Below, in pieces: positions 1 through 7,375 of a stretch of 15,050 nt of DNA. The translations under genes and the position numbers were made by a program. The stretch's first letter is position 1, and each line of letters starts with the position of its first letter. The notes beneath the pieces were generated by a model, which worked only from the letters and a program-made list of their open reading frames with translations, was not told where the DNA came from and did not search any database. Origin of the DNA: Oceanospirillaceae bacterium (GTDB lineage: Bacteria > Pseudomonadota > Gammaproteobacteria > Pseudomonadales > Balneatricaceae); contig DPHB01000059.1 in assembly GCA_003521845.1 (NCBI GenBank), positions 2,249-17,298 of the forward strand. Direction: 5' to 3'.

Positions 1-1035
1 GAGGTAAGTAGCGTTGCTCTTAGGTGCACAAGCTAAATATAGTATCGCCTGTGCAAGAGCAAGCTCTCCTTCTGGGCTTCCAAGTCGTTCATATACTTCA
101 TAGGAATTTAATGCCATTTGTAAGGCACGAGGATCAGCAAGACCGATATCTTCAGTTGCTATACGAATTAATCTTCGACCTATGTATAGCGGGTCAGCTC
201 CACCATCAAGCATACGGCACATCCAGTAAAGTGCAGCATCTGGATTAGATCCGCGCGTAGATTTATGCAGTGCAGAAATTTGGTCATAAAATTGATCTCC
301 CCTTTTATCAAAATTGTGCGAAGCATGGGTAAGCATATTACGAACATAGTCTGCATTAATATTTACAATATTCTCAGTCTCAGCTGCAGTTTTTGTTTGC
401 TCCAGTAAATTTAGTAAACGTCTGGCATCTCCATCAGCAAACCCTATTAGTAGACACTCGGCATCATTAGAAAAATTTAATCCTCTTAAGGCAAATTTCC
501 CCGCCTTATTAAATAAAGTATGAAGATGATTTTCTGATAGCGCCTTAAGTACGTAAACATGAGCACGTGATAAAAGTGCGCTATTAACTTCAAATGAAGG
601 GTTCTCAGTAGTGGCGCCAACAAATGTTACAAGCCCTTTTTCAACGTATGGTAAAAATGCATCTTGCTGATATTTATTGAAACGATGTACTTCATCTACA
701 AATAAAACACTATCGCGACCCGATTGCGCCTTTATTTGTCTAGCTTCTTCAACGGCCGCACGAATATCTTTAACTCCGGACATGACAGCCGAAAGGTTAA
801 TGAAGTGAGCATCGCTATTATTGCTTAACAGATTAGCAAGCGTGGTTTTTCCTACACCCGGTGGGCCCCACAGAATCATGGAGTGCAAAGCGCCACGGTT
901 TACCACTTGTGACAAACTCTTGCCCACGCCCAATAAATGAGTTTGGCCAACGTACTCACTAATATCAGCAGGACGCATACGCGCAGCTAGGGGTTGGTAG
1001 CCTTTGTCTTGCTGGCTAGAAAATAGATCTTGCAT
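1..1035 (-). CDS. rarA: Replication-associated recombination protein A (AAA+ ATPase), C-terminus cut off by the window
   Basis: RarA (MgsA) is a cytoplasmic AAA+ ATPase related to clamp loaders that acts at stalled replication forks and single-strand gaps. I translated it from the minus strand: ATG at 1035, then 345 codons open to the window edge. The family is usually about 445 residues, so roughly the last 100 are outside. Walker A GPPGVGKT is at residues 57-64, Walker B VLFVDE at 110-115, the sensor-1 segment GATTENPS at 140-147, and a probable arginine finger in LLSR at 154-157. The start lies 2 nt after the lolA stop with no clear ribosome binding site, so translation is probably coupled to lolA. 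Base composition changes inside the gene: by hand count about 53% GC at 841-1020 but about 40% at 1-840. The reading frame stays intact. Identification is secure from motifs and context. Confidence 0.93.
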   Translation of the reverse strand, partial: MQDLFSSQQDKGYQPLAARMRPADISEYVGQTHLLGVGKSLSQVVNRGALHSMILWGPPGVGKTTLANLLSNNSDAHFINLSAVMSGVKDIRAAVEEARQIKAQSGRDSVLFVDEVHRFNKYQQDAFLPYVEKGLVTFVGATTENPSFEVNSALLSRAHVYVLKALSENHLHTLFNKAGKFALRGLNFSNDAECLLIGFADGDARRLLNLLEQTKTAAETENIVNINADYVRNMLTHASHNFDKRGDQFYDQISALHKSTRGSNPDAALYWMCRMLDGGADPLYIGRRLIRIATEDIGLADPRALQMALNSYEVYERLGSPEGELALAQAILYLACAPKSNATYL

Positions 1036-1037
1036 AG

Positions 1038-1688
1038 CTAGCGCATATCAATCAGGTCAGTATCTGTGGGCACTTCGAAGGTGAAGCGCGCTATAGGAAT
1101 ACTGGGGTTGGCTTGCAGGTTGTGAAAATGCATGGCGGTTTTTTGCTCCAAAGTATCCACAACCTGCATTTGCGTCAGTTCGTCGTCAATAAAATACAAA
1201 CGGATATTGGCATAGAGGCTATCGGTATCTTTCGGCTTAAGATTAAACTGCTGCAATCCATTGTCACCTTCGTGCAGCAAAACATCAAAATGCTCGCCGA
1301 TGGCTTGCTTGTCGCCACTAAGTAACAAGGCTGGGGTGGCGGTAGAACGTGTGTCTAGCTTCTGTAAGGTGACCTGCTCCAGGTCCGGATCATAGATCCA
1401 TACCTGTTGGCCATCACTAACAATGGTTTGTGCAAACGGATCTTCAGTTTGCCAGTAAAAACGATTGGGTTGCAATAATTGCATGTGACCACGTGTTTCT
1501 TGCAAGCGGCTACCACTAGCATCCAATAAATACTGGACAAAGTCGGCTTGTAGGCTTTGATAAGCGCCCAGTTTTTGGGCTAGTAGCTGGGCTGATGTAG
1601 CAGCAATAGCAAGCGCGGGAACACACAGGGTGGCACTTAACAATAGGCCTGATACCAGGCGCTTTACATACTTAGATCTTAGGGACAT
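1038..1688 (-). CDS. lolA: Outer-membrane lipoprotein carrier protein LolA (periplasmic chaperone)
   Basis: LolA takes lipoproteins released by LolCDE from the inner membrane and carries them through the periplasm to LolB at the outer membrane. The protein has 216 residues, close to the usual 200-210. A Sec signal peptide is plain: basic residues (RSKYVKR) at 4-10, then a hydrophobic core ending in an Ala-rich cleavage region near residues 25-33. The family-typical stretch around residues 75-110 includes PNRFYW, the IVSDGQQVWIYDP segment and EQVTLQKLD. The ATG at 1688 lies 2 nt after the ftsK stop, with a weak AAGAG binding site inside the end of ftsK. The TAG stop is 2 nt before the rarA start. 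The ftsK-lolA-rarA order is the usual gammaproteobacterial arrangement and supports the call. Confidence 0.95.
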   Translation of the reverse strand: MSLRSKYVKRLVSGLLLSATLCVPALAIAATSAQLLAQKLGAYQSLQADFVQYLLDASGSRLQETRGHMQLLQPNRFYWQTEDPFAQTIVSDGQQVWIYDPDLEQVTLQKLDTRSTATPALLLSGDKQAIGEHFDVLLHEGDNGLQQFNLKPKDTDSLYANIRLYFIDDELTQMQVVDTLEQKTAMHFHNLQANPSIPIARFTFEVPTDTDLIDMR

Positions 1689-1690
1689 GA

Positions 1691-4291
1691 TTAATCTCTT
1701 ACTGGTGGCGGCGCAATAACTTCACGGCTACCGTTATGGGCTTGGCTAGTAATAACACCTGCAGCCTCCATGGCTTCAATCATGCGCGCAGCACGGTTAT
1801 AACCGATCTTGAATTTGCGTTGCACAGAAGAAATGGATGCCCGTCGAGTTTCAGTCACAAAGGCCACCGCTGCGTCGTACAGCTGGTCCATTTCTTCTTC
1901 ATAATCACCGCCACCGGCTTGTGCAGTACCACCTTCCTGATCATAAGTACCTTCAATAATAGCGTCAATAAAGTTTGGGGAACCACGTTGTTTCCAATCT
2001 TCAACCACACGGTGCACTTCATCGTCACTCACAAAAGCACCATGAACACGTTCTGGTACACTCTTGCCAGCCGGCAAATACAACATGTCACCATGGCCAA
2101 GTAGGCTTTCCGCCCCACCCTGATCAAGGATAGTGCGGGAGTCTATTTTGGAACTAACTTGAAAGGCAATACGGGTTGGCACGTTGGCCTTAATCAGGCC
2201 CGTAATTACATCCACGGATGGGCGCTGCGTAGCAAGGATAAGGTGAATGCCTGCCGCCCGCGCCTTTTGGGCGATACGGGCGATTAGTTCTTCTACCTTT
2301 TTGCCAACAATCATCATCATGTCGGCGAATTCGTCGACCACCACCACAATGTAAGGCAAGTCTTCTAAATAGGGGCGATCTTCTGCTGTTTCGCCTGCTA
2401 GCTCATCCGGTTGCCAGGTTGGGTCGAGGATATGTTCGCCATTCGCAATGGCGTCATTGACCTTAGTATTGTAGCCGGCAATATTACGTACGCCTTGCGA
2501 TGCCATTACTTTGTAACGACGTTCCATTTCTGCCACACACCAACGTAGGCCGCCTGCGGCTTCTTTCATATCCGTGATAACCGGTGCCAAAAGGTGTGGA
2601 ATACCATCATAGATAGACAGTTCCAACATCTTTGGATCTACTAATAACAGGCGCACCTGATCCGGCGTGGATTTCAATAGTAGGCTGATAATCATGGCGT
2701 TAACGCCAACCGACTTACCGGCTCCTGTGGTACCCGCTACTAGTAAGTGAGGCATCTTACCCAGGTCAACAACAACAGGCTTACCGGCAATATCGTTACC
2801 CAAACCCATGGTCAAAGGGCTGCTAGAAGTTTGATAGGTCTTGCTACCAATAACTTCACTGATGCGTACCATTTCACGATGCTGGTTAGGGATTTCTATA
2901 CCAATTACCGACTTACCAGCAATGACCTCTACTACACGCACGCTCATAACTGCCATGGAACGTGCCAAATCTTTTGCAAGATTACTAATCTTGCTCACCT
3001 TAGTGCCCGGTGCTGGTTGGATTTCAAAACGTGTAATCACAGGGCCAGGGTTAACTTCAACCACTTCGGCTACGACCCCAAAGTCCATTAACTTGGCCTC
3101 TAGAAGCTCACTCATTTGCTCCAGTTCCTGGGTACTAACACCTGGGTTCAAACTGGTTTCTGGTGGATCTAGTAGACTCACTGGTGGACACTGTTTACTC
3201 TTCGTGGCTTTGCCATCTTGGGTGGCAGAAGAGTCGCCAGTGTCCTGTTTGTGGGTCTTTTCTAAGGGCACGATTTTAACGTCACGTTTACCCGCTTCGG
3301 CTGCTTGCTGTTTAGTTGCACTGGGCGTGGTTTGGGAAGCCTTGACTGGCTCTATTGTCGTCACCGTAGCAGCCGCTTCTACAGGTGCCTGAGCTTTGGC
3401 GGTTGGTTTAGGGCGCTTGGGTTTGTCGTCTAAAGCAGACAATACCTCGTCATCACTGATGGGGGTATTGTCTGCCTGAGCAAAGAGCTCGGCAGTGCGG
3501 CCTACTTGTACGTTTTGCATGACCGCAGCATTCTTGGGTTTGCGGCTGAATAAATCTCTTAAACCCTTATATATTGCGGTGCTATAGCGCGAAAAAACAC
3601 CTGGGCCTTTGGCTTCAGTCGGTTGAGGTGATGACTCTTGTTTGGCTTTGGCCATTTTATGCGCGGCTGATTCTGGCTTATCACTAAATAGTGCCTGCCA
3701 GATGCTATTAACGTGCCGCTCAACCCAGCGCCCTGTCACCTCAGTGATGGCGCCCCAATTAAGCGCAAGCAAGTGACTCATGGCGAGAAAGCAAACTATC
3801 AATAAGAGTAGATTGGCACCGATCAAACCCAGTGCCTTAACAATCGGTTGGGCAAAATTAGCGCCAACTACACCACCACTGCCGCGTGGATAAGCCAGCA
3901 GACTATTGTCTAGATGAATAGCTACCAGCGTACTGGCGGCCAATAAAGCCAATATAAAGGCCAATAGCTTATATAGGGTGTAGCGTTTGACGAGACTTTT
4001 TGCACCCAGCAATTGCGATAAATTACGTGCCATAAACACCAGTGGGATAACAAAGGCAACGACGCCAAACAGTAAAAACAGCAGGCTCGCTAAACCAGAC
4101 CCAATGTAACCACCAAGGTTGTTGACAGTTGGCGCATCACTAGCTACTACAAAGCTCGGATCTAGTGGATCGTAGCTCACTAGTACAATGGCTAGATAGA
4201 CGCCAATGGTAAGCCACAACAAACGAAAGCCGTACCAACTGTATTTTTGATAGAGTGTTTCGAGACTGAAAGACATTTTCACCTTAGCCAC
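1691..4291 (-). CDS. ftsK: DNA translocase FtsK (cell division / chromosome segregation)
   Basis: FtsK anchors at the division septum and pumps DNA so that sister chromosomes are resolved at dif by XerCD. The protein has 866 residues, similar to the shorter Pseudomonas-type FtsK and far shorter than that of E. coli (1,329). The N-terminus has four hydrophobic segments at about 22-39, 64-87, 106-126 and 152-175. A linker rich in Ala, Pro, Lys and Thr runs from about 205 to 385. The motor follows, with Walker A GTTGAGKS at 520-527, Walker B VVVVDEFADMMM at about 649-660, and LATQRPSVDVITG at 686-698. The C-terminal gamma winged-helix domain, which reads KOPS, spans about 803-863. I chose the GTG at 4291 because AAAGGA lies about 7 nt upstream of it. 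An in-frame ATG at 4276 is also preceded by AAGG and cannot be excluded. It heads the ftsK-lolA-rarA operon. Confidence 0.96.
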   Translation of the reverse strand: MAKVKMSFSLETLYQKYSWYGFRLLWLTIGVYLAIVLVSYDPLDPSFVVASDAPTVNNLGGYIGSGLASLLFLLFGVVAFVIPLVFMARNLSQLLGAKSLVKRYTLYKLLAFILALLAASTLVAIHLDNSLLAYPRGSGGVVGANFAQPIVKALGLIGANLLLLIVCFLAMSHLLALNWGAITEVTGRWVERHVNSIWQALFSDKPESAAHKMAKAKQESSPQPTEAKGPGVFSRYSTAIYKGLRDLFSRKPKNAAVMQNVQVGRTAELFAQADNTPISDDEVLSALDDKPKRPKPTAKAQAPVEAAATVTTIEPVKASQTTPSATKQQAAEAGKRDVKIVPLEKTHKQDTGDSSATQDGKATKSKQCPPVSLLDPPETSLNPGVSTQELEQMSELLEAKLMDFGVVAEVVEVNPGPVITRFEIQPAPGTKVSKISNLAKDLARSMAVMSVRVVEVIAGKSVIGIEIPNQHREMVRISEVIGSKTYQTSSSPLTMGLGNDIAGKPVVVDLGKMPHLLVAGTTGAGKSVGVNAMIISLLLKSTPDQVRLLLVDPKMLELSIYDGIPHLLAPVITDMKEAAGGLRWCVAEMERRYKVMASQGVRNIAGYNTKVNDAIANGEHILDPTWQPDELAGETAEDRPYLEDLPYIVVVVDEFADMMMIVGKKVEELIARIAQKARAAGIHLILATQRPSVDVITGLIKANVPTRIAFQVSSKIDSRTILDQGGAESLLGHGDMLYLPAGKSVPERVHGAFVSDDEVHRVVEDWKQRGSPNFIDAIIEGTYDQEGGTAQAGGGDYEEEMDQLYDAAVAFVTETRRASISSVQRKFKIGYNRAARMIEAMEAAGVITSQAHNGSREVIAPPPVRD

Positions 4292-4336
4292 TAATAATTC
4301 CTTTACACCGTGTGAGGCAGTTTTGCCTAGTTACCA

Positions 4337-4420
4337 ATTTTTTGACTAGCTATTACAAAGGTTTAAGCTTTCAAATTATACACATGCATTGTAATTAGAT
4401 GACTAATTTAGTCAAAAAAT
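4337..4420. repeat. Pair of 12-bp inverted repeats flanking the ftsK -10 box
   Basis: ATTTTTTGACTA at 4337-4348 is the exact reverse complement of TAGTCAAAAAAT at 4409-4420. The right arm overlaps a second small palindrome, GACTAA-T-TTAGTC, at 4401-4413. The arms are 72 bp apart, about seven helical turns, and bracket the candidate ftsK -10 box. With no T-run after a tight stem this is not a terminator. Paired operator sites for a dimeric regulator are a reasonable inference, though AT-rich DNA makes chance repeats likelier. Confidence 0.4.
4375..4380 (-). promoter_or_regulatory. Candidate -10 box of the ftsK promoter
   Basis: Read on the minus strand this is an exact TATAAT, about 84 nt upstream of the GTG start of ftsK. 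No convincing -35 box sits 17 nt upstream. Instead that position is covered by the palindrome GACTAA-T-TTAGTC (4401-4413), so an activator or repressor could act there. The match to the -10 consensus is seen directly. Promoter activity is inferred. Confidence 0.45.
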
Positions 4421-4549
4421 CCCCAAATAATTGAAAATAGTTCAAATCCTTAGCATAGAATTATAAATTTGCTTACCGGGTGGGTTTTATCCGCCGAGAT
4501 GAAGTAATATACTGTGATGAAATGCATGTTAACCCAATGCCGGTGAATT

Positions 4550-5398
4550 ATGACAAACGCTACTGCAAACTACGCTGAACGTTCCAACAGAATGTTGACC
4601 TTTATGTTGGGCGATACGCGCTTTGCAATCGATATTTCTAGCATCTTGTCTATCACCGATGACTTCGACAAACTAGAACGTTCCAGTAATCATCAAGATG
4701 CCTTCTTAGGTTACTTGTATTACCGTAATAAGCCAGTAAACACCTTTGAAATCTCCTCTTTACTAGGTCGCCAATCAAATCGTCAACTGCTTACCAACAC
4801 CATTGGTACTTTGCAGGAAGCCGAAAACGACCACGTTAAGTGGGTCCAGTCCTTAGAGGAAGCATTACGTTCCGACGGTGTGTTCAACCTACCCCGTAAG
4901 GCTAGCGAGTGTGGTTTTGATACCTGGCTGGGTGAGCAGGCGGGTACGGCAGATGATACGACCCGGGCGCTGCTGCAACGCTTCAAAGGCCCTCATGCTG
5001 AGTTTCACAGCCTAGCTGACAAGTTGTTGAAGATTAAAGCCACTGATGGCGATGATGCTGCGTTAAAAGAACTGCGTAGCCAAAAGCGCGGCTTGATCAA
5101 CGAAGCTGCGCGTCTATTTAAGTATGCTCAAGAGCAACTTAAGTCCTCCGTTCATCCTGTTGTACTTTATATAACCCGTGATGGTGTAACCCCTTGGTTT
5201 GCGTTGATCTTAGACAGTATGGATGACATTGTATCCTACGAAAACGAGCAGTTTACGCAGTTGCGTGAGTTTGAATTTGAAAGTACCACAAAACATAACA
5301 ATGATCCGGTTTATGGCTATATTCATAACCCTGAGGCGGACGAACAGGATTGCTTAATTCTTTCGGCCGCTCGTTTGGCTCAACTTATCGATCACTAG
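4550..5398 (+). CDS. CheW-like protein with inserted zinc-binding CZB domain
   Basis: This soluble 282-residue protein has no signal peptide or membrane segment. Residues about 14-75 look like the first CheW half (LTFMLGDTRFAIDISSIL, then PVNTFEISSLLG). Residues about 201-281 look like the second (VVLYITRDG, FALILDSMDDIV, and a closing strand and helix DCLILSAARLAQLI). Between them, at about 90-160, is a chemoreceptor zinc-binding (CZB) helical domain with H95, W98, C121, W126, H149 and H153. The spacing fits the family pattern HxxW-x(21-28)-CxFGxW-x(18-27)-HxxxH, except that the Gly is Asp124. CZB domains bind zinc through three His and one Cys and can sense zinc or hypochlorous acid. CheW domains bind CheA and chemoreceptors. 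The gene heads an apparent operon with aat, 17 nt downstream. A role as a redox- or zinc-responsive coupling protein is inference. No other chemotaxis gene is in the window. Confidence 0.78.
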   Translation: MTNATANYAERSNRMLTFMLGDTRFAIDISSILSITDDFDKLERSSNHQDAFLGYLYYRNKPVNTFEISSLLGRQSNRQLLTNTIGTLQEAENDHVKWVQSLEEALRSDGVFNLPRKASECGFDTWLGEQAGTADDTTRALLQRFKGPHAEFHSLADKLLKIKATDGDDAALKELRSQKRGLINEAARLFKYAQEQLKSSVHPVVLYITRDGVTPWFALILDSMDDIVSYENEQFTQLREFEFESTTKHNNDPVYGYIHNPEADEQDCLILSAARLAQLIDH

Positions 5399-5415
5399 TT
5401 GTTTAAGGCATTACC

Positions 5416-6114
5416 TTGCCCCTATATCAGCTACATGAAGACCATATTGGCTTCCCTCCTATTAATGAGGCTCTAGACGAACCCGCTGGCTTATTAGCTG
5501 TCGGCGGCGATTTATCTGTTGATCGCCTGTTAAACGCCTATGCTAGTGGGATTTTTCCCTGGTACAGTGATGGTGAATCAATTTTGTGGTGGGCACCCAT
5601 GCCACGCATGGTACTGGTCCCATCTCAAGTCCACGTGTCTCGCAGCATGGCCAAGCTCATGCGCCAACAAAGCTACCAAATCACCTTTGATCAAGCCTTC
5701 GATCGAGTTATAGAATTGTGCGCTAGCACCCCTAGGCCAGGCCAAGATGATGAACAAGCCACTTGGATACTGCCAGAAATGCAGGACGCCTATAGGCACC
5801 TCAACCGGGCCGGTTATGCTCATAGTATAGAAATATGGGATCAAGCAAATCTAGTCGGCGGCCTTTATGGCGTAGCTATTGGTAAGATGTTCTTTGGCGA
5901 GTCCATGTTTAGCTTGCGCAGCAATGTTTCAAAACTGGCATTTATAGCGCTATCTAGGTTGCTTGAGCAGTGGCAGTTTGAATTAATAGACTGCCAACTT
6001 CCCACTGATCATTTAACCAGCTTAGGCGCAAGGTCCATTGAAATAGCGGAATTTCAACAGTATTTATGCAACAATGAACAGTACGGCATGGGCAGCAATT
6101 GGGATTTGGTTTGA
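5416..6114 (+). CDS. aat: Leucyl/phenylalanyl-tRNA--protein transferase
   Basis: Aat moves Leu or Phe from aminoacyl-tRNA to proteins with N-terminal Arg or Lys, creating N-degrons for ClpS-ClpAP. The protein has 232 residues (E. coli 234). Diagnostic stretches are GLLAVGGDLS at 25-34, GIFPWYSDGESILWWAPMPR at 45-64, HSIEIW at 136-141, GGLYGVAIG at 148-156, and FGESMFS at 160-166. DCQLPTDHLTSLGA at 192-205 matches the E. coli active-site region around Asp186 and Gln188. I take TTG at 5416 as the start because AAGG lies 7 nt upstream and the N-terminus (PLYQLHEDHIGFPP) matches the family. It follows the CheW-CZB gene by 17 nt and precedes bpt by 49 nt, so all three are probably cotranscribed. 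Confidence 0.95.
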   Translation: MPLYQLHEDHIGFPPINEALDEPAGLLAVGGDLSVDRLLNAYASGIFPWYSDGESILWWAPMPRMVLVPSQVHVSRSMAKLMRQQSYQITFDQAFDRVIELCASTPRPGQDDEQATWILPEMQDAYRHLNRAGYAHSIEIWDQANLVGGLYGVAIGKMFFGESMFSLRSNVSKLAFIALSRLLEQWQFELIDCQLPTDHLTSLGARSIEIAEFQQYLCNNEQYGMGSNWDLV

Positions 6115-6163
6115 TTATGCTGGTGACACAACTGAATAGTCAGCGAAAGGACAACGCATAGGC

Positions 6164-6916
6164 ATGGACGAAAAACTGCTTAACCAACTGGTCTTCTTCC
6201 CAACACCAGACACCCCTTGTAGCTACCTGCCTGACCTAGACTCCAGATCTATTTTCTTACACCCAGACCAGGTTATTGATAGCCCACTATACAGCCAACT
6301 TAATCAACTCGGTTTTCGTCGCAGTGGCTCTCATTTATATAGACCCTGGTGTGATAGCTGCCAGGCCTGCCAATCGGTGAGAGTAAAGGTCGCTGATTTT
6401 AATGTCTCGCGTAATCAAAAACGAGTATTCAAACGTAATGCGGATTTGCGCGTTGAATGGTGTCCAGCCGAAAGCTCCGATGCTAACTACGGCCTGTACC
6501 AACGGTACATAGAGCTGCGCCACGAAGACGGTGATATGTACCCACCTTCGCGTGATCAGTTTGAAAGCTTCTTATGTCAGCCACCTACCGGCATAGAAAA
6601 TTATTTCCTTAGTTTTAAACTGGCAGATAAACTTGTCGCCATTGCTGTGGTGGATATGTTGCCCGATGGCGTATCAGCAATCTATACATTTTATGACCCA
6701 GATGAAGAGGCTCGTAGCCTGGGTAAGTTGGCTATCTTGTGGCTTATCAATTGGGCACAGCAGCAAAATATGCCCCACGTGTATCTAGGGTATTGGATCG
6801 CTGATTGTAAAAAAATGAGCTATAAATCGGCTTACCAGCCGCAAGAGATGTTTAATGGCCTTGAATGGCAACCCCTGCAGATACAAGAAAAGCGAGATGA
6901 GAAGCCAAGTAAATAG
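6164..6916 (+). CDS. bpt: Aspartate/glutamate leucyltransferase (bacterial Ate1-like)
   Basis: Bpt transfers Leu from Leu-tRNA to proteins with N-terminal Asp or Glu, so that ClpS can recognise them. It is the bacterial relative of eukaryotic arginyltransferase Ate1 and is often labelled ate. The protein has 250 residues. PCSYLP is at 18-23, the Cys cluster C63-x2-C66-x2-C69 in PWCDSCQACQSVRV follows LYRP, and the C-terminal GNAT-like part carries AIYTFYDPDEE at 172-182 and VYLGYWIADCKKMSYK at 206-221. With C19, the three clustered Cys resemble the metal or Fe-S site proposed for Ate1 proteins. Whether this one binds a cluster is unknown. The ATG at 6164 has AAAGGA 12 nt upstream, a rather long gap, but the N-terminus fits the family. 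The gene lies between aat and infA. Confidence 0.93.
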   Translation: MDEKLLNQLVFFPTPDTPCSYLPDLDSRSIFLHPDQVIDSPLYSQLNQLGFRRSGSHLYRPWCDSCQACQSVRVKVADFNVSRNQKRVFKRNADLRVEWCPAESSDANYGLYQRYIELRHEDGDMYPPSRDQFESFLCQPPTGIENYFLSFKLADKLVAIAVVDMLPDGVSAIYTFYDPDEEARSLGKLAILWLINWAQQQNMPHVYLGYWIADCKKMSYKSAYQPQEMFNGLEWQPLQIQEKRDEKPSK

Positions 6917-6936
6917 CCTAAATGCCCAAAGAGCTT

Positions 6937-6965
6937 TTGCAATTTGTGTGAAATTGGGGCAAAAT
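6937..6965 (+). promoter_or_regulatory. Candidate infA promoter with GC-rich discriminator
   Basis: TTGCAA (6937-6942) and CAAAAT (6960-6965) are separated by 17 nt, each matching the sigma-70 consensus at 4 of 6 positions. The bases just after the -10 box are GGCGCGC. Such a GC-rich discriminator is typical of promoters repressed by ppGpp and DksA, which would suit a translation-factor gene. No terminator precedes it, so read-through from bpt is also possible. This is inference from base pattern only. Confidence 0.38.
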
Positions 6966-7008
6966 GGCGCGCTCTAAATGACCCTTAACACTACTTTTTG
7001 AGGCTTTA

Positions 7009-7227
7009 ATGGCTAAAGAAGACCAGATTGAAATGGAAGGCACTATTGTCGAAACCCTTCCTAACACCATGTTCCGTGTTGAACTTGAAAACGGACATGT
7101 CGTAACTGCACATATCTCAGGCAAGATGCGTAAGCACTATATCCGCATTCTTACTGGCGATAAGGTAAAGGTTGAAATGACACCTTACGACCTAACTAAA
7201 GGCCGCATTACTTACCGCGCCCGCTAA
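7009..7227 (+). CDS. infA: Translation initiation factor IF-1
   Basis: IF-1 is an S1/OB-fold protein that blocks the ribosomal A site on the 30S subunit during initiation. The protein has 72 residues, exactly the usual length. It opens with MAKEDQIEMEG and carries the family segments TLPNTMFRVELENGH (about 16-30), AHISGKMRKHYIRILTGDKV (about 34-53) and the closing PYDLTKGRITYRAR. The ATG at 7009 has a GAGG binding site 5 nt upstream. It follows bpt by 92 nt and faces clpA tail to tail across a terminator. The aat-bpt-infA//clpA-clpS order is widely conserved in gammaproteobacteria. Confidence 0.98.
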   Translation: MAKEDQIEMEGTIVETLPNTMFRVELENGHVVTAHISGKMRKHYIRILTGDKVKVEMTPYDLTKGRITYRAR

Positions 7228-7242
7228 AACAGCTTCATCGCC

Positions 7243-7372
7243 GCTCTATGACATGACCTACAAGGATGCAGGGAATGCTGGCTTTGCAGGAGCAAAAACC
7301 TGCCCATGTCGACGCGACAGAGCTGGCCCTATGAACGCAGTGAGTGCTTTGGGCCTACCGTACATCCTGTAC
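7243..7372 (+). repeat. Highly structured intergenic element (REP-like repeat or structured 3' UTR)
   Basis: No ORF or tRNA fits here, but nested inverted repeats fill the spacer. An outer stem pairs GCTCT (7243-7247) with AGAGC (7319-7323) and GACATG (7250-7255) with CATGTC (7305-7310). An inner hairpin pairs GCAGG (7286-7290) with CCTGC (7299-7303). A second unit pairs GGCCC (7325-7329) with GGGCC (7351-7355), and a third is GTACA-TCC-TGTAC (7360-7372). GGATG and CATCC cores near stem tips resemble dispersed palindromic repeats of marine gammaproteobacteria. No second copy lies in this window, so repeat status is inference. It could also be a processed RNA from the 3' end of infA. Confidence 0.45.
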
Positions 7373-7375
7373 ACA

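Noticed and set aside
2841..3392. 183-codon plus-strand ORF opposite ftsK
   Set aside because: It lies fully inside the ftsK linker and motor coding region, is Ser/Thr-rich low complexity, and has no recognisable domain. It is a shadow frame of ftsK.
4464..4500. Possible sigma-28 (flagellar) promoter before the CheW-CZB gene: TAAA and GCCGAGAT
   Set aside because: The two parts are 25 nt apart rather than about 15, and the -10 half matches only at GCCGA. Not reported as a promoter.
4292..4549. LexA (SOS) box upstream of ftsK
   Set aside because: No CTGT-N8-ACAG match in the spacer. ACTGTGATG at about 4511 lacks the second half.
7240..7375. tRNA or tmRNA gene in the infA-clpA spacer
   Set aside because: No 7-bp acceptor stem with anticodon and T-arm (GTTCRANNC) arrangement is present. 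In many bacteria a tRNA-Ser or tRNA-Leu sits near infA-clpA, but not here.
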